In this document: positions 14,752-22,702 of the stretch, piece by piece
Layout: each line of letters begins with the position of its first letter
Numbering within the stretch: the stretch's first letter is position 1
Source: an uncultured Clostridia bacterium
GTDB taxonomy: Bacteria; Bacillota; Clostridia; Oscillospirales; Acutalibacteraceae
Assembly (NCBI GenBank): GCA_947631855.1
Contig: CANRMX010000012.1
Location: 1 to 49,523, forward strand
Direction: 5' to 3'
DNA: 49,523 nucleotides
Position numbers and translations under genes: made by a program
The notes under the pieces: generated by a model
Databases searched by the model: none
What the model was told of the DNA's origin: nothing
Seen by the model: the letters and a program-made list of their open reading frames with translations, nothing else

Positions 14752-14925
14752 AGGCGGGCGGTGGCCTGAGGCCGCGGGCACGACGCGGGCTCCGTTCGCT
14801 CCGCTCACTTGCTGAGCACAAGGAGTGACTTTTCCGGTCGCGCCCGATAGATATACGCAGTGCCTCCCCGCCCGTAGGGCGGGGAGGCACTATTTCATAA
14901 GTTAGGTGTAGCCCAGGAAAAGTGC
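14752..14925. repeat. Mosaic repeat and terminator after lexA
   Basis: Contains GACGCGGGCTCCGTTCGCTCC...CACTTGCTGAGCACA, the GGTCGCGCCCGATAGAT end module, and the palindrome GTGCCTCCCCGCCC-gta-GGGCGGGGAGGCAC (14860-14890), which likely terminates lexA. No gene. Confidence 0.75.
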
Positions 14926-15122
14926 TTATTATGCGCTTTTTCTTGCTTTTTCGGGAATTCTCTGCTATACTTTATCTTGCGCCGATATGGCGTGGGAATA
15001 CTTGCCAGTAACGGTAGGCGGTTGGCCCTCCACCCGGAAACGGGAGAGGGGTGCTAAACTCTCCCGATGACATAGAAACCCATCGTCAAGATGGGAATCT
15101 TTGGGCAAAGGAGGGATGCAGC

Positions 15123-15209
15123 ATAACTGTTTATGAAACGCTACATCTCAGTCTGATGGTATTGAATATCATCGTCACGGTGATCTTAGCGACCATAAAC
15201 AAGAAGTAA
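15123..15209 (+). CDS. Hol-Tox type I toxin peptide, cassette 4 (ATA start?)
   Basis: 28 codons: TVYETLHLSLMVLNIIVTV then ILATINKK, the most divergent of the ITVYE group, yet the frame is preserved. ATA (15123-15125) stands at the initiator position, 7 nt after GGAGGG. Promoter TTGCTT (14943-14948), 17-bp spacer, TATACT (14966-14971). The leader is almost identical to those of cassettes 3 and 5. Confidence 0.75.
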   Translation: MTVYETLHLSLMVLNIIVTVILATINKK

Positions 15210-15289
15210 CCGCTCCAGGCCAAGGATGACGGTTACTTCTTGTAATCACATCTGAGGGCCATGCCGCTTACCGGCAAGTTTCCCTTTGT
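15197..15289 (-). ncRNA. Antisense RNA antitoxin of cassette 4
   Basis: Minus promoter TTGACA (15324-15319), 17-bp spacer, ATTATA on plus = TATAAT (15301-15296). Terminator stem 15230-15238/15204-15212 with a TTCTTGTTT tail. Shares the GGGAAACTTGCCGG hairpin start. Confidence 0.8.
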
Positions 15290-15550
15290 GCCTGTATTAT
15301 AGCAAAAACGAAGCGGGTTGTCAAGCCTCACCGCTTCTAGATTCGGAAAGTACGAAAGCAGCTCTTTTTCTTGCATTTTCGAGGATTCTCTGCTATACTT
15401 TTCTTGCGTCGAATACGGCGCGGGAATACTTGCCAGTAACGGTAGGCGGTTGGCCCTCCACCCGGAAACGGGAGAGGGGTGCTAAACTCTCCCGATGACA
15501 TAGAAACCCACCGCTAGGATGGGAATCTTTGGGCAAAGGAGGGATGCAGC

Positions 15551-15637
15551 ATAACTGTTTATGAGGCGCTACATCTCAGTCTGATGGTGCTCAGCATCAT
15601 CATTCCTCTGATTGTCGCATTAATAAACAAGAAGTAA
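15551..15637 (+). CDS. Hol-Tox type I toxin peptide, cassette 5 (ATA start?)
   Basis: 28 codons: TVYEALHLSLMVLSIIIPL then IVALINKK. A Pro replaces Ser in the middle of the membrane helix, which could weaken or alter toxicity. ATA at 15551-15553, 7 nt after GGAGGG. Promoter TTGCAT (15371-15376), 17-bp spacer, TATACT (15394-15399). A tandem copy of cassette 4, spaced 428 bp. Confidence 0.74.
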   Translation: MTVYEALHLSLMVLSIIIPLIVALINKK

Positions 15638-15717
15638 CCGCTCCAGGCCAAGGATGACGGTTACTTCTTGTAATCCAATCTGAGGGCCATGCCGCTTACC
15701 GGCAAGTTTCCCTTTGT
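15625..15717 (-). ncRNA. Antisense RNA antitoxin of cassette 5
   Basis: Minus promoter TTGACA (15752-15747), 17-bp spacer, TATAAT (15729-15724). Terminator stem 15658-15666/15632-15640. Confidence 0.8.
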
Positions 15718-15752
15718 GCCTTTATTATAGCAGAATACCGCGAAATTGTCAA

Positions 15753-16138
15753 GCGCAGGGACCGATAACACGGCCCCTTTTTTGCGACCGAAGCGAAGCG
15801 CTATTTGAGGGCAGCGAAAATTGCGTTTGGCCCGCGAAGTGGGTGCGGGCGAAGCTCATCTGCGGTTTGTACGCAAAAAATTCCGCGGCAGCCTGAGGCT
15901 GCGCGCACTTGGCTCCACCGAACTAAGATAATGGGTCTCCCTCCGCCTTCGGCGGAGGGAGACCCTAAAAATCAAGTAAATTCCGCGACCGGGAAAGCCG
16001 TTTCCTAATCGCACCAGCACACCTTACAGCGCACCGCTATCCGAGCAAAGCGAGGATTGCGCAACGCTATTTGAGCGCAGCGAAAATTGCGTTTGGCCCG
16101 CGAAGTGCCTGCAGGCTCAGTCTGCCGCATAGAAAGAA
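15753..16138. repeat. Mosaic repeat block upstream of the SDR operon
   Basis: Modules in order: GAAAATTGCGTTTGGCCCGCGAAGT (twice, near 15817 and 16082), palindrome GGGTCTCCCTCCGCC-ttc-GGCGGAGGGAGACCC (15931-15963), and a 65-bp unit around 15983-16048 (ACCGGGAAAGCCGTTTCC...) that recurs almost unchanged at 45384-45452. Short frames here are not genes. Confidence 0.75.
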
Positions 16139-16142
16139 AAGA

Positions 16143-16171
16143 TTGACGGGCGGGGCGGAATCGAGTAAAAT
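16143..16171 (+). promoter_or_regulatory. Promoter of the SDR-DUF4364-galactosidase operon
   Basis: TTGACG (16143-16148), 17-bp spacer, TAAAAT (16166-16171). A GCGGAAA-gg-TTTCCGC hairpin (16183-16198) starts the leader. Confidence 0.75.
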
Positions 16172-16235
16172 CTATATTAGACGCGGAAAGGTTTCCGCCG
16201 CGAAGCGGTTCAGGCTATAAAGGAGGCAGACAAAA

Positions 16236-16997
16236 ATGGTAACAGCGGTGATTACCGGCGCCACCGGCGGATTGGGCCGGGAATACATCGGGGCCGTGAT
16301 GGAGCAGTACCCTTCGGTGGACGTATTCTGGCTGGTGGCCAGAAATAAAGACGCCCTGAAAGAAGTCGCCCAGGCATATCCGGACAAGACCGTGGCTGCG
16401 ATCTCTCTGGATCTGCAGCGGGAGGACAGCCTCAAGCTGTTCGAGCAGCTTTTGAAGGAGCAGAATCCCGAGATCAAGGTGCTGATCAACTGCGCGGGCT
16501 ACGGCAAATGTACGGATTTCTTTTCCTCCAATCTGGCCCAGCAGGTGGGCATGATCGATTTGAACTGCCGGGCGCTGACGGCCATCACCCGCCTGTGCCT
16601 GCCCTATATGCTGGACAATTCCCTGGTGATCAACGCCTGCTCCATCGCCGGGTTCGTTCCCACTCCCAGGATGTCCGTATACAGCGCCACCAAAGCCTAT
16701 GTGCTGGCCCTTTCCAAGGCGCTGCGGGACGAGCTGCGGCCCAGGGGCATCAAGGTGACGGCAGTGTGCGCCGGGCCCATGGACACCAATTTCTGGTATG
16801 TGGCCGGGGCCCCGGAGGGACATTCCCGGCTGCTGGACTGGCTGCCCAAGCTGTCGCCCAAGGAAGTGGCCTACGGCTCCATGCGGGCGGCCAAGCAGGG
16901 CCGCACGGTGTACACCAGGGGGCTCTTATATAAGGCCTATCGGGTGCTGGCGAAGCTGCTGCCCCACAGCTTCCTGATGCAGTTTACGGAGATCTGA
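16236..16997 (+). CDS. Short-chain dehydrogenase/reductase
   Basis: A 253-residue classical SDR with cofactor loop TGATGGLG (residues 7-14), NCAGYG (near 90), catalytic Ser136 (NACSIAG) and Tyr149-x3-Lys153 (YSATK). An Arg in VARNK (about 37) favours NADP(H). The C-terminus is longer and basic, with LLYKAYRVLAKLLPHSFLMQF, resembling DltE/YqjQ-type short-chain reductases. Ribosome site AAAGGAGG. First gene of a three-gene operon; the gap to the next gene is 14 bp. Substrate unknown. Confidence 0.9.
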   Translation: MVTAVITGATGGLGREYIGAVMEQYPSVDVFWLVARNKDALKEVAQAYPDKTVAAISLDLQREDSLKLFEQLLKEQNPEIKVLINCAGYGKCTDFFSSNLAQQVGMIDLNCRALTAITRLCLPYMLDNSLVINACSIAGFVPTPRMSVYSATKAYVLALSKALRDELRPRGIKVTAVCAGPMDTNFWYVAGAPEGHSRLLDWLPKLSPKEVAYGSMRAAKQGRTVYTRGLLYKAYRVLAKLLPHSFLMQFTEI

Positions 16998-17011
16998 CAG
17001 GAGGGGGAGCC

Positions 17012-17584
17012 ATGAATCAGGACGCCTTTACCGGCGGCGTGGAGCCCGGCGGCCTCCGGAATCAAAACGACATCCGCATCCTGCTGTGCTTTATTCTGGA
17101 CCGGGCCGGAGGCGGTTTCACCGGCGAGGAGCTGGCAAAGATCACCCAGCAGCGGGGCCTGGCCAATTATTTTGAAGTATCGGACGCGCTGGCCGCGCTG
17201 ATCCGGCAGGGCAACGTGCAGGCGGACGGCGCCGGGCTGCTCTCCGTTACGGCGCAGGGCAAGGAGATCGCGGCGGGGCTGGGGGACGATCTGCCCCTTT
17301 CGGTGCGGGACAAGGCCCTGGACGCTGCCCTGCGGCTTTCGGCGGAGGCCCGGGTGCGCAGGGAAAACCGGGTGGATATCCGGGAAACGGACAATGGCTT
17401 TCAGGTCACCTGCCACATTTCCGGCGGGCAGATGGACCTGATGGCGGTGACGCTGTACGTCCCCGACCGGCTGCAGGCCCGGCGGGTGGAGGAGAATTTC
17501 TACCGGGCGCCGGAGGAGGTGTACCGGCTGCTGCTGGCGGCCCTCAGCGGCGACCCGGATTTTTATCCCGCGGAAAGGAAATAG
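17012..17584 (+). CDS. DUF4364 family protein
   Basis: A 190-residue cytosolic protein of the Clostridia DUF4364 family. The N-terminal half (ILLCFILDRA...EELAKITQQRGLANYFEVSDAL) looks like a winged helix of the ArsR/PadR kind, and the C-terminal half is a mixed alpha/beta domain. Likely DNA-binding, but no target is known. AGGAGGGGGAGCC precedes the ATG. Three nucleotides separate its stop from the galactosidase start, so the two are co-translated. Confidence 0.8.
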   Translation: MNQDAFTGGVEPGGLRNQNDIRILLCFILDRAGGGFTGEELAKITQQRGLANYFEVSDALAALIRQGNVQADGAGLLSVTAQGKEIAAGLGDDLPLSVRDKALDAALRLSAEARVRRENRVDIRETDNGFQVTCHISGGQMDLMAVTLYVPDRLQARRVEENFYRAPEEVYRLLLAALSGDPDFYPAERK

Positions 17585-17587
17585 ACC

Positions 17588-19768
17588 ATGATACGATTCA
17601 ACGAAACGACCGGCGTGTTCAAGCTGGACACCAAGACCACCACCTATGCCCTGCGGGTCTATCAGGAAGGATATCTGGTGCACCTGTACTACGGCGCCAA
17701 ACTCCCCGACGATGATCTTTCCCACCTGATGTACCGGGGTTGGTTCGATTCCCTGAGCCCCTGGGCCCACGGCGTGGACGATCCCCTGTTTTCCGCCGAC
17801 ATCGTCCCCATGGAATACCCCACCAACGGCGCGGGGGATTTCCGCATCTCCGCGCTGAGCGTGCGGGGCCGGGACGGCAACACCGTCACCGACGTGCGGT
17901 ATGTGGGGCACAGGATCTTCAAAGGAAAGCCGGGCCTCACCGGCCTGCCCGCCACCTTCGGGAACGAGGACGAATGCGAGACGCTGGAGATCGAAACAGA
18001 AGACCCGGTGACCGGCGTGAGGGCGTTTTTGCTGTACACCGTGTTTGAAGATTCCGGCGTGATGGCCCGGAGCGTGCGCATCGAAAACCGTGGAGAAGCG
18101 GCGGTGGAGCTGGAGCGGGCATACAGCGCCTGCCTGGAGCTGCCCACCATGGACTACGACATGGTGCACCTCTACGGCAAATGGGCCAAGGAGAACACTA
18201 CCACCCGCCACCCGCTGGCCCACGGCATCCAGGCCATCCAGTCCAAGCGGGGCATGACGGGGCCCAATCACAACCCCTTTGTGGCCCTGGCGCAGAAGCA
18301 CGCCACCGAGGAGACCGGCGAGGTCTACGGCGTCAGCCTGATCTACAGCGGCAATTTCTCCATGGAGATCGAGGTGGACACCCGGGGCTGCCCGCGGCTG
18401 CTCACGGGCATCAATCCCACGGACTTCCGCTGGCGGCTGGAGCCGGGCGAAAGCTTCACCACTCCCGAGGCGGTGACGGTCTATTCCGAGAACGGGCTGG
18501 GCGGCATGAGCCGCACACTGCACCGGTTCTATCTCAATCACCTGATGCGCAGCGTGTGGGCAAAGCGCAAGCGGCCTCTGCTCATCAACAGCTGGGAGGC
18601 GGCCTATTTCGATTTCGACGGCGACAAGCTGGTGGAATTCGCCCGCGCCGCCAAGGAGCTGGGCATCGAGATGCTGGTGATGGACGACGGCTGGTTCGGC
18701 AATCGGTTTGACGACCACCGGGCCCTGGGCGACTGGAAAGTCAACGAGAAAAAGCTGGGCGGCACCCTCAAGCAGCTGGTGGACAGGGTGAACGCCCTGG
18801 GGGTGCAGTTCGGCATCTGGTACGAGCCGGAGATGATCAACCCCGACAGCGACCTGTTCCGCGCCCATCCTGATTGGGCCGTCTGCGCGCCGGGCAGGGA
18901 GAGATCCATGTCCCGCTACCAGTGCGTGCTGGACATGACCCGCAAAGAGGTGCGGGACGCGATCTATGAGCAGATGGTCTCCGTGCTGTCCACGGCCAAT
19001 ATCGCCTACATCAAGTGGGACTGCAACCGGCACATCACCGAGGCCGCCAGCCTTGCATTGCCGCCGGAACGCCAGGGGGAATTCTTCCACCGCTACGTGC
19101 TGGGCGTGTACGACCTGATGGATCGGATCACCACCGCCTTCCCGGAAATTCTGCTGGAGAACTGCTCCTCCGGCGGCGGGCGGTTCGATCCCGGCATGCT
19201 GTACTATTCGCCCCAAATTTGGGCCAGCGACAACACCGACGCCATCGAGCGGCTGAGCATCCAGTTCGGCGCGTCCCTGGCCTATCCCATCGCGGCCTTG
19301 GGCGCCCACGTTTCCGCCAATCCCCGCACGGGCATCGAGACCCGTGGGAATGTGGCCCTGTGCGGCACCTTCGGCTACGAGCTGGACCCCGGTAAGCTGA
19401 CGGCGGAGGAAAAGGAGATCGTGAAAGCCCAGGTGGCGGAGTATCACAAGTATTATGAACTGATCCGCTATGGGGATTTCTACCGCCTCACCGCCCCCAC
19501 GGAGGACCCCTTCGTGTGCGATTGGGAATTCGTCAGCGAGGATCAAGACGAAGTCCTGTACACCCGGGTGATCATGCGCCGCCCCGAAAATCTGTATCAG
19601 CCCGTCCGGCTGCGGGGGCTGGATCCGGAGAAATATTACGAGGACGAGGAGACCGGCCAGGTGTATTCCGGCGCGCTGCTGATGCACGCGGGCCTCGATC
19701 TCTCCACGGCCGGCGGCCGGTGGCTCCAGGACGGCGCAAGCCTCAAAAAGCATTTTATTGCGCGGTGA
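17588..19768 (+). CDS. Alpha-galactosidase, GH36
   Basis: A 726-residue cytosolic enzyme (no signal peptide) that removes alpha-1,6-linked galactose from melibiose, raffinose and related sugars. It has an N-terminal beta-supersandwich, a TIM barrel with MLVMDDGWFG, GIWYEPEMINPDSDLF, nucleophile Asp478 in YIKWDCNR, substrate-binding ENCSSGGGRFD, and acid/base Asp548 in WASDNTDA, then a C-terminal beta domain. These positions match the catalytic residues of Bacillus-type AgaN enzymes. The length is standard. It is last in the SDR operon, so imported oligosaccharides are probably the substrate, although no transporter is encoded nearby. Confidence 0.95.
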   Translation: MIRFNETTGVFKLDTKTTTYALRVYQEGYLVHLYYGAKLPDDDLSHLMYRGWFDSLSPWAHGVDDPLFSADIVPMEYPTNGAGDFRISALSVRGRDGNTVTDVRYVGHRIFKGKPGLTGLPATFGNEDECETLEIETEDPVTGVRAFLLYTVFEDSGVMARSVRIENRGEAAVELERAYSACLELPTMDYDMVHLYGKWAKENTTTRHPLAHGIQAIQSKRGMTGPNHNPFVALAQKHATEETGEVYGVSLIYSGNFSMEIEVDTRGCPRLLTGINPTDFRWRLEPGESFTTPEAVTVYSENGLGGMSRTLHRFYLNHLMRSVWAKRKRPLLINSWEAAYFDFDGDKLVEFARAAKELGIEMLVMDDGWFGNRFDDHRALGDWKVNEKKLGGTLKQLVDRVNALGVQFGIWYEPEMINPDSDLFRAHPDWAVCAPGRERSMSRYQCVLDMTRKEVRDAIYEQMVSVLSTANIAYIKWDCNRHITEAASLALPPERQGEFFHRYVLGVYDLMDRITTAFPEILLENCSSGGGRFDPGMLYYSPQIWASDNTDAIERLSIQFGASLAYPIAALGAHVSANPRTGIETRGNVALCGTFGYELDPGKLTAEEKEIVKAQVAEYHKYYELIRYGDFYRLTAPTEDPFVCDWEFVSEDQDEVLYTRVIMRRPENLYQPVRLRGLDPEKYYEDEETGQVYSGALLMHAGLDLSTAGGRWLQDGASLKKHFIAR

Positions 19769-19777
19769 GTTTTTTCC

Positions 19778-19806
19778 TTGACAGCGCCGCGGTTCCCTGC
19801 TATAAT
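19778..19806 (+). promoter_or_regulatory. tRNA-Lys promoter
   Basis: TTGACA (19778-19783), 17-bp spacer, TATAAT (19801-19806), both perfect consensus. Confidence 0.88.
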
Positions 19807-19834
19807 AAATGGGCTGTCGAAAGACAGTCCCTAT

Positions 19835-19910
19835 GACTCATTAGCTCAGTTGGCAGAGCACTTGACTTTTAATCAAGGTGTCCGGGGTTCGAATCCCCGA
19901 TGGGTCACCA
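19835..19910 (+). tRNA. tRNA-Lys (anticodon TTT)
   Basis: A 76-nt cloverleaf with encoded CCA. Acceptor GACTCAT/ATGGGTC, D-arm AGCTCAGTTGGCAGAGC, anticodon stem CTTGA/TCAAG with loop CTTTTAA (anticodon TTT), and T-arm CGGGGTTCGAATCCCCG. A 22-bp copy of its 3' end recurs at 20204-20225, so this gene appears to be the target of an inserted element. Confidence 0.97.
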
Positions 19911-20201
19911 CGTCGCGGCGAGCCCTTGTGGCTCGCCGCATTTTCATGCGAAAATGCGGCTTCGCTTATCGGGCTGCCGCTCCTTGCCGCAAAAAGTCTC
20001 GCTCGGCTCGCCTGCTCGGTTGCAAGCGCCCTCGCGACGGCTCGCTGTCGCTACCAACTTTTTGCGGTTTTGCGTCTGCGGCGCAGAAAATAGCTACATT
20101 CAATTACAAACACCCAGAGGAAAGTTTTTAGTGCAGAGCGGCGAGACCGGGACCCCACAGCGAAGCTGTGGGGTGGGCGAGCCGGTAGGCGGCAAGGCCG
20201 C
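19911..20201. mobile_element. Geneless element between tRNA-Lys and its duplicated 3' end
   Basis: Directly after the CCA, 19911-20100 is a dispersed repeat (copy 2 at 22449-22655) with hairpins GCGGCGAGCC-cttgt-GGCTCGCCGC and GCATTTTCATGCGAAAATGC. A second part (20140-20200) carries GACCCCACAGC-gaa-GCTGTGGGGT. The block ends at a copy of the tRNA 3' end. There is no integrase or other gene inside its roughly 290 bp, so it is a relic or a non-autonomous element. Short frames rich in Arg and Ser here are not genes. Confidence 0.55.
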
Positions 20202-20225
20202 CGGTCGAATCCCCGATGGGTCACC
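20202..20225 (+). repeat. Duplicated 3' end of tRNA-Lys (att-like)
   Basis: GGTCGAATCCCCGATGGGTC plus ACCA; the last 22 bp (TCGAATCC...CACCA) are identical to 19889-19910. With the tRNA it forms direct repeats like attL/attR. Confidence 0.75.
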
Positions 20226-20255
20226 ATGTTAGCGACATAATTTAGATCCAAGCCC

Positions 20256-20282
20256 AAAAAGCCCCGGAATTCCGGGGTTTTT
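20256..20282 (+). terminator. Terminator after the tRNA element
   Basis: The palindrome CCCCGGAATTCCGGGG (20262-20277) with A5 before and T5 after. Confidence 0.85.
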
Positions 20283-20383
20283 GGCGCTCATGGGGCCGTA
20301 CAACAGATGTCAGATTTATGGATCCCAAAAGGCCATTTTGCGGCTTTTGGGAGATCTGAACTCTTAAAATCCACTTTTCAGAG

Positions 20384-20412
20384 AAAGCCGAGTCGAAAGA
20401 CCCGGCTTTTTT
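20384..20412 (+). terminator. Second terminator-like hairpin
   Basis: AAAGCCGAGTC-gaaa-GACCCGGCTTT followed by TTT. The stretch 20283-20573 around it holds no gene. Confidence 0.7.
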
Positions 20413-20573
20413 CATATCAGTACACAATCAAACAACTACCATCGGAAAATGACTGACTTTGCAGGATGGAAGTCAGCCGTTTTTCTGTTTTTAGGAAAGG
20501 GACAGAACATGATCAAAATCAAGCTGATTTCCGGCAACACATTGAGACACGCTTGCCGGGCTGGCGGGATACC

Positions 20574-20602
20574 TTGAATTTCGCTTCACGGTGTGTTATG
20601 AT
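20574..20602 (+). promoter_or_regulatory. Promoter of the MBL hydrolase gene
   Basis: TTGAAT (20574-20579), 17-bp spacer, TATGAT (20597-20602). Transcription would start about 40 nt before the first coding codon. Confidence 0.7.
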
Positions 20603-20647
20603 AATAAAAATTTCGATCAATCGGGGATTGAATGGGGGAAATGATAT

Positions 20648-21412
20648 ATAAATGATTGGTTTACCGTTGAAAAAATAGATGCTCAGACATTTGCAATCAG
20701 TGAATACAAACATTGGGAAGAAACGCACTGTTATCTGCTTTGCGGGCAGGAAAGAGCGCTTTTAATTGATACGGGCTTAGGGGTTGCCAATATCAGGAAA
20801 ATCGTGGACAGCCTGACGGAATTGCCTGTTATGGCGGTTACTACCCATGTTCACTGGGATCACATCGGCGGGCATCGGTATTTTGATAACATAGCCGTGC
20901 ATGAATTGGAGCAAGACTGGCTTTCTGTTCAGTTTCCAATACCTCTGCAAGTTGTCAAAAACAATTTAACGAAATATCCTTGCGATTTTCCAGCAGGATT
21001 TGATATTGACACTTATCGCGTTTTTCAAGGTATTCCGCAAAGAATTTTACGTGACGGTGATTGGCTGGATTTGGGCAATCGGAAGATTCAGGTCGTTCAC
21101 ACGCCGGGACATTCTCCCGGACACTGCTGCTTCTATGAGCCGGAGAGACATTACCTGTTTTCCGGGGATTTGATTTATAAAGGGTGTCTTTACGCATTTT
21201 ATCCGACGACCGACCCCCAACTTTTCTATCACTCCGTAAAGCGCGTGCAGAAATATAAAATCTCAAGAATTTTACCCGGTCACCATCAGCTAAGCATCCC
21301 TGTTTCCTTGATCGATGAAATCGAGGCCGGGTTTGCGCAAATTGAGAGAAACGGGAAACTGAAACAGGGAAATGGACTGTTCGATTTTGGGGACTTTCAA
21401 CTTCAAATCTGA
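20648..21412 (+). CDS. MBL-fold metallo-hydrolase, start codon ATA or lost
   Basis: About 254 residues. The metal site is THVHWDHIGGH, then HTPGHSPGH and a late LPGHH, the complete beta-lactamase-fold set. The frame is open and family-like well upstream of the first standard start (GTG at 20804): NDWFTVEKIDAQTFAISEYK and CYLLCGQERALLIDTG are typical MBL N-termini and contain the first beta strands. The codon where homologues have Met is ATA (20648-20650), behind GGGGGAA. Either ATA is used as a start, translation begins internally, or the gene has lost its start. Substrate unknown. The region is lower in GC than its surroundings. Confidence 0.75.
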   Translation: MNDWFTVEKIDAQTFAISEYKHWEETHCYLLCGQERALLIDTGLGVANIRKIVDSLTELPVMAVTTHVHWDHIGGHRYFDNIAVHELEQDWLSVQFPIPLQVVKNNLTKYPCDFPAGFDIDTYRVFQGIPQRILRDGDWLDLGNRKIQVVHTPGHSPGHCCFYEPERHYLFSGDLIYKGCLYAFYPTTDPQLFYHSVKRVQKYKISRILPGHHQLSIPVSLIDEIEAGFAQIERNGKLKQGNGLFDFGDFQLQI

Positions 21413-21834
21413 ACTACATCTTTAAAGCCATTTTCCTGTATTTGGGCGACCCTGTAAAGGGACAGGAGAATAACGCGCTGCGGCTGCTGGATATCATCCG
21501 TTCGGATGAGATGACGCAGAGGCAGAAGATGGACGCGCTGGAGGAAGATTTTAAGATCCCGATGACGGAGAATGTAGGCAGGGAGGTAACAGAGATGTGC
21601 AACTGGAGCAAAGGTGTGAAGGAAGCCGCGATGGAAAAGGGATTGCAGCAGGGCCTCGCGACGGGCCGTGCGGAAGGCCGTGCGGAAGGCCGCACAGAGG
21701 GCAAGCTGGCTCAAATGCTAAAAGTATTTCTGAAGCAAATCTCAAAGGGTGTATCTTTTGAGGATGCAGCGGATACTGCCGGGGCGGAGACGCCGACGGA
21801 GATCGAGTATCTCCGTGAGCACATGCCCGCGTAA
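21409..21834 (+). pseudogene. 5'-truncated Rpn / PD-(D/E)XK nuclease family transposase
   Basis: The reading frame starts abruptly at the MBL stop codon with LNYIFKAIFLYLGDPVKGQ and continues to MPA at 21834. ALRLLDIIRSDEMTQRQKMD and the charged repeat GRAEGRAEGRTEGK are the usual C-terminal half of Rpn-type recombination-promoting nucleases. The N-terminal catalytic domain is missing, so this is a fragment. The terminator at 21850-21889 follows. Confidence 0.75.
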
Positions 21835-21849
21835 AATGCGTGATTCAAG

Positions 21850-21889
21850 AAGAGAACGGTCTCTGATTTGCAGGAGACCGCTCTTTTTT
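21850..21889 (+). terminator. Terminator after the Rpn fragment
   Basis: CGGTCTC (21857-21863) pairs with GAGACCG (21874-21880), flanked by AAGAG/CTCTT and a T6 run. Confidence 0.8.
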
Positions 21890-22029
21890 CTTGTGGGTAT
21901 GGAAAAATCCTCAGGAATCCGATATAATGGGGGCTGGTAGATAAAGCTTTTTGAAAAAGGGTTCTGTGACCGCGTCTGCAGACGTTTCTTTGTCTTCCAC
22001 ATTCATTATTTATGGAAGGAGGAATCTCC

Positions 22030-22323
22030 ATGGATTCCCAAAAAAGTCACAAACAAACGCTTACGGATTGGTATACGCAGCATGCAAAGCAGGGATGTGT
22101 GAAAAGAGAACTCATTCTGCTGTACAGTGAGACAGTTGCAGAGGACGCAGAAACGATCACCGACAAGGGATACTTTACCGTGTTCCTGAAGCCGGAGGAG
22201 ACTAAGAGCGGACAGCTGGAAGTTGCAGTTTTTGAAGAGACGGTGGTATATGCTCGAGAGGAGAACGGTGATCCCGGGAAAGTGCTTCATTCTACAATGA
22301 AGGTAATCGGTACCATCGGCTAA
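22030..22323 (+). CDS. Hypothetical protein, 97 aa
   Basis: An acidic, soluble, non-secreted protein beginning MDSQKSHKQTLTDWYTQHAK. It has two predicted beta-rich stretches (RELILLYSETV, GYFTVFLKPEE) and VAVFEETVVYARE, and no Cys pairs or known motifs. I do not recognise it. GGAGGAATCTCC gives the start at 22030. TATAAT at 21923-21928 may be its -10. A terminator at 22346-22387 follows. Low-GC, next to the Rpn fragment and repeat element, so probably accessory. Confidence 0.6.
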   Translation: MDSQKSHKQTLTDWYTQHAKQGCVKRELILLYSETVAEDAETITDKGYFTVFLKPEETKSGQLEVAVFEETVVYAREENGDPGKVLHSTMKVIGTIG

Positions 22324-22345
22324 AAGACGTCCAATAACAGATGCG

Positions 22346-22387
22346 AAAAGTCTCCAACTGCGGCGAGAGCCAAAGCTGGAGACTTTT
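22346..22387 (+). terminator. Terminator after the 97-aa gene
   Basis: AAAAGTCTCCA (22346-22356) pairs with TGGAGACTTTT (22377-22387). Confidence 0.75.
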
Positions 22388-22448
22388 GTATTCTTTACGC
22401 ACTACTCATGTACAATTGGCAAAAAAATCTTTTTTGGCGGGAATAGAC

Positions 22449-22655
22449 ACGTCGCGGCGAGCCCTTGTGGCTCGCCGCATTTTCATGCGAAAATGCGGCT
22501 TCGCGTTTCGGGCTGCAAAAAGCTGCGGAGCAGGCTTTTCTCCTTCTCCGCAAAAAGTCTCGCTCGGCTCGCCTGCTCGGTTGCAAGCGCCCTCGCGACG
22601 GCTCGCTGTCGCTAACAACTTTTTGCGGTTTTGCGCCTACGGCGCGGAAAAAGAA
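22449..22655. repeat. Second copy of the tRNA-associated repeat
   Basis: Nearly identical to 19911-20100, with a 28-bp longer segment in the middle (22513-22550). It has the same GGCGAGCC/GGCTCGCC and ATTTTCATGCGAAAAT hairpins and ends near GGTTTTGCG. No tRNA is adjacent here. Confidence 0.8.
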
Positions 22656-22669
22656 TTGCTGCACTCAAT

Positions 22670-22702
22670 CGCACCCCACTTTTCGGGGTGCGATACTTTT
22701 TT
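22670..22702 (+). terminator. Terminator after the repeat copy
   Basis: CGCACCCC (22670-22677), 7-nt loop, GGGGTGCG (22685-22692), then ATACTTTTTTG. Confidence 0.8.

Noticed and set aside
16937-19753. 938-codon open frame on the minus strand opposite the alpha-galactosidase
   Set aside because: It is the complement of a GC-rich coding region, rich in His/Gly/Gln/Val with no family motif, while the plus strand has full GH36 motifs.
20105-20225. Second tRNA gene ending at 20225
   Set aside because: Only the T-arm 3' strand and acceptor 3' end are present; there is no D-arm, anticodon arm or 5' acceptor strand.
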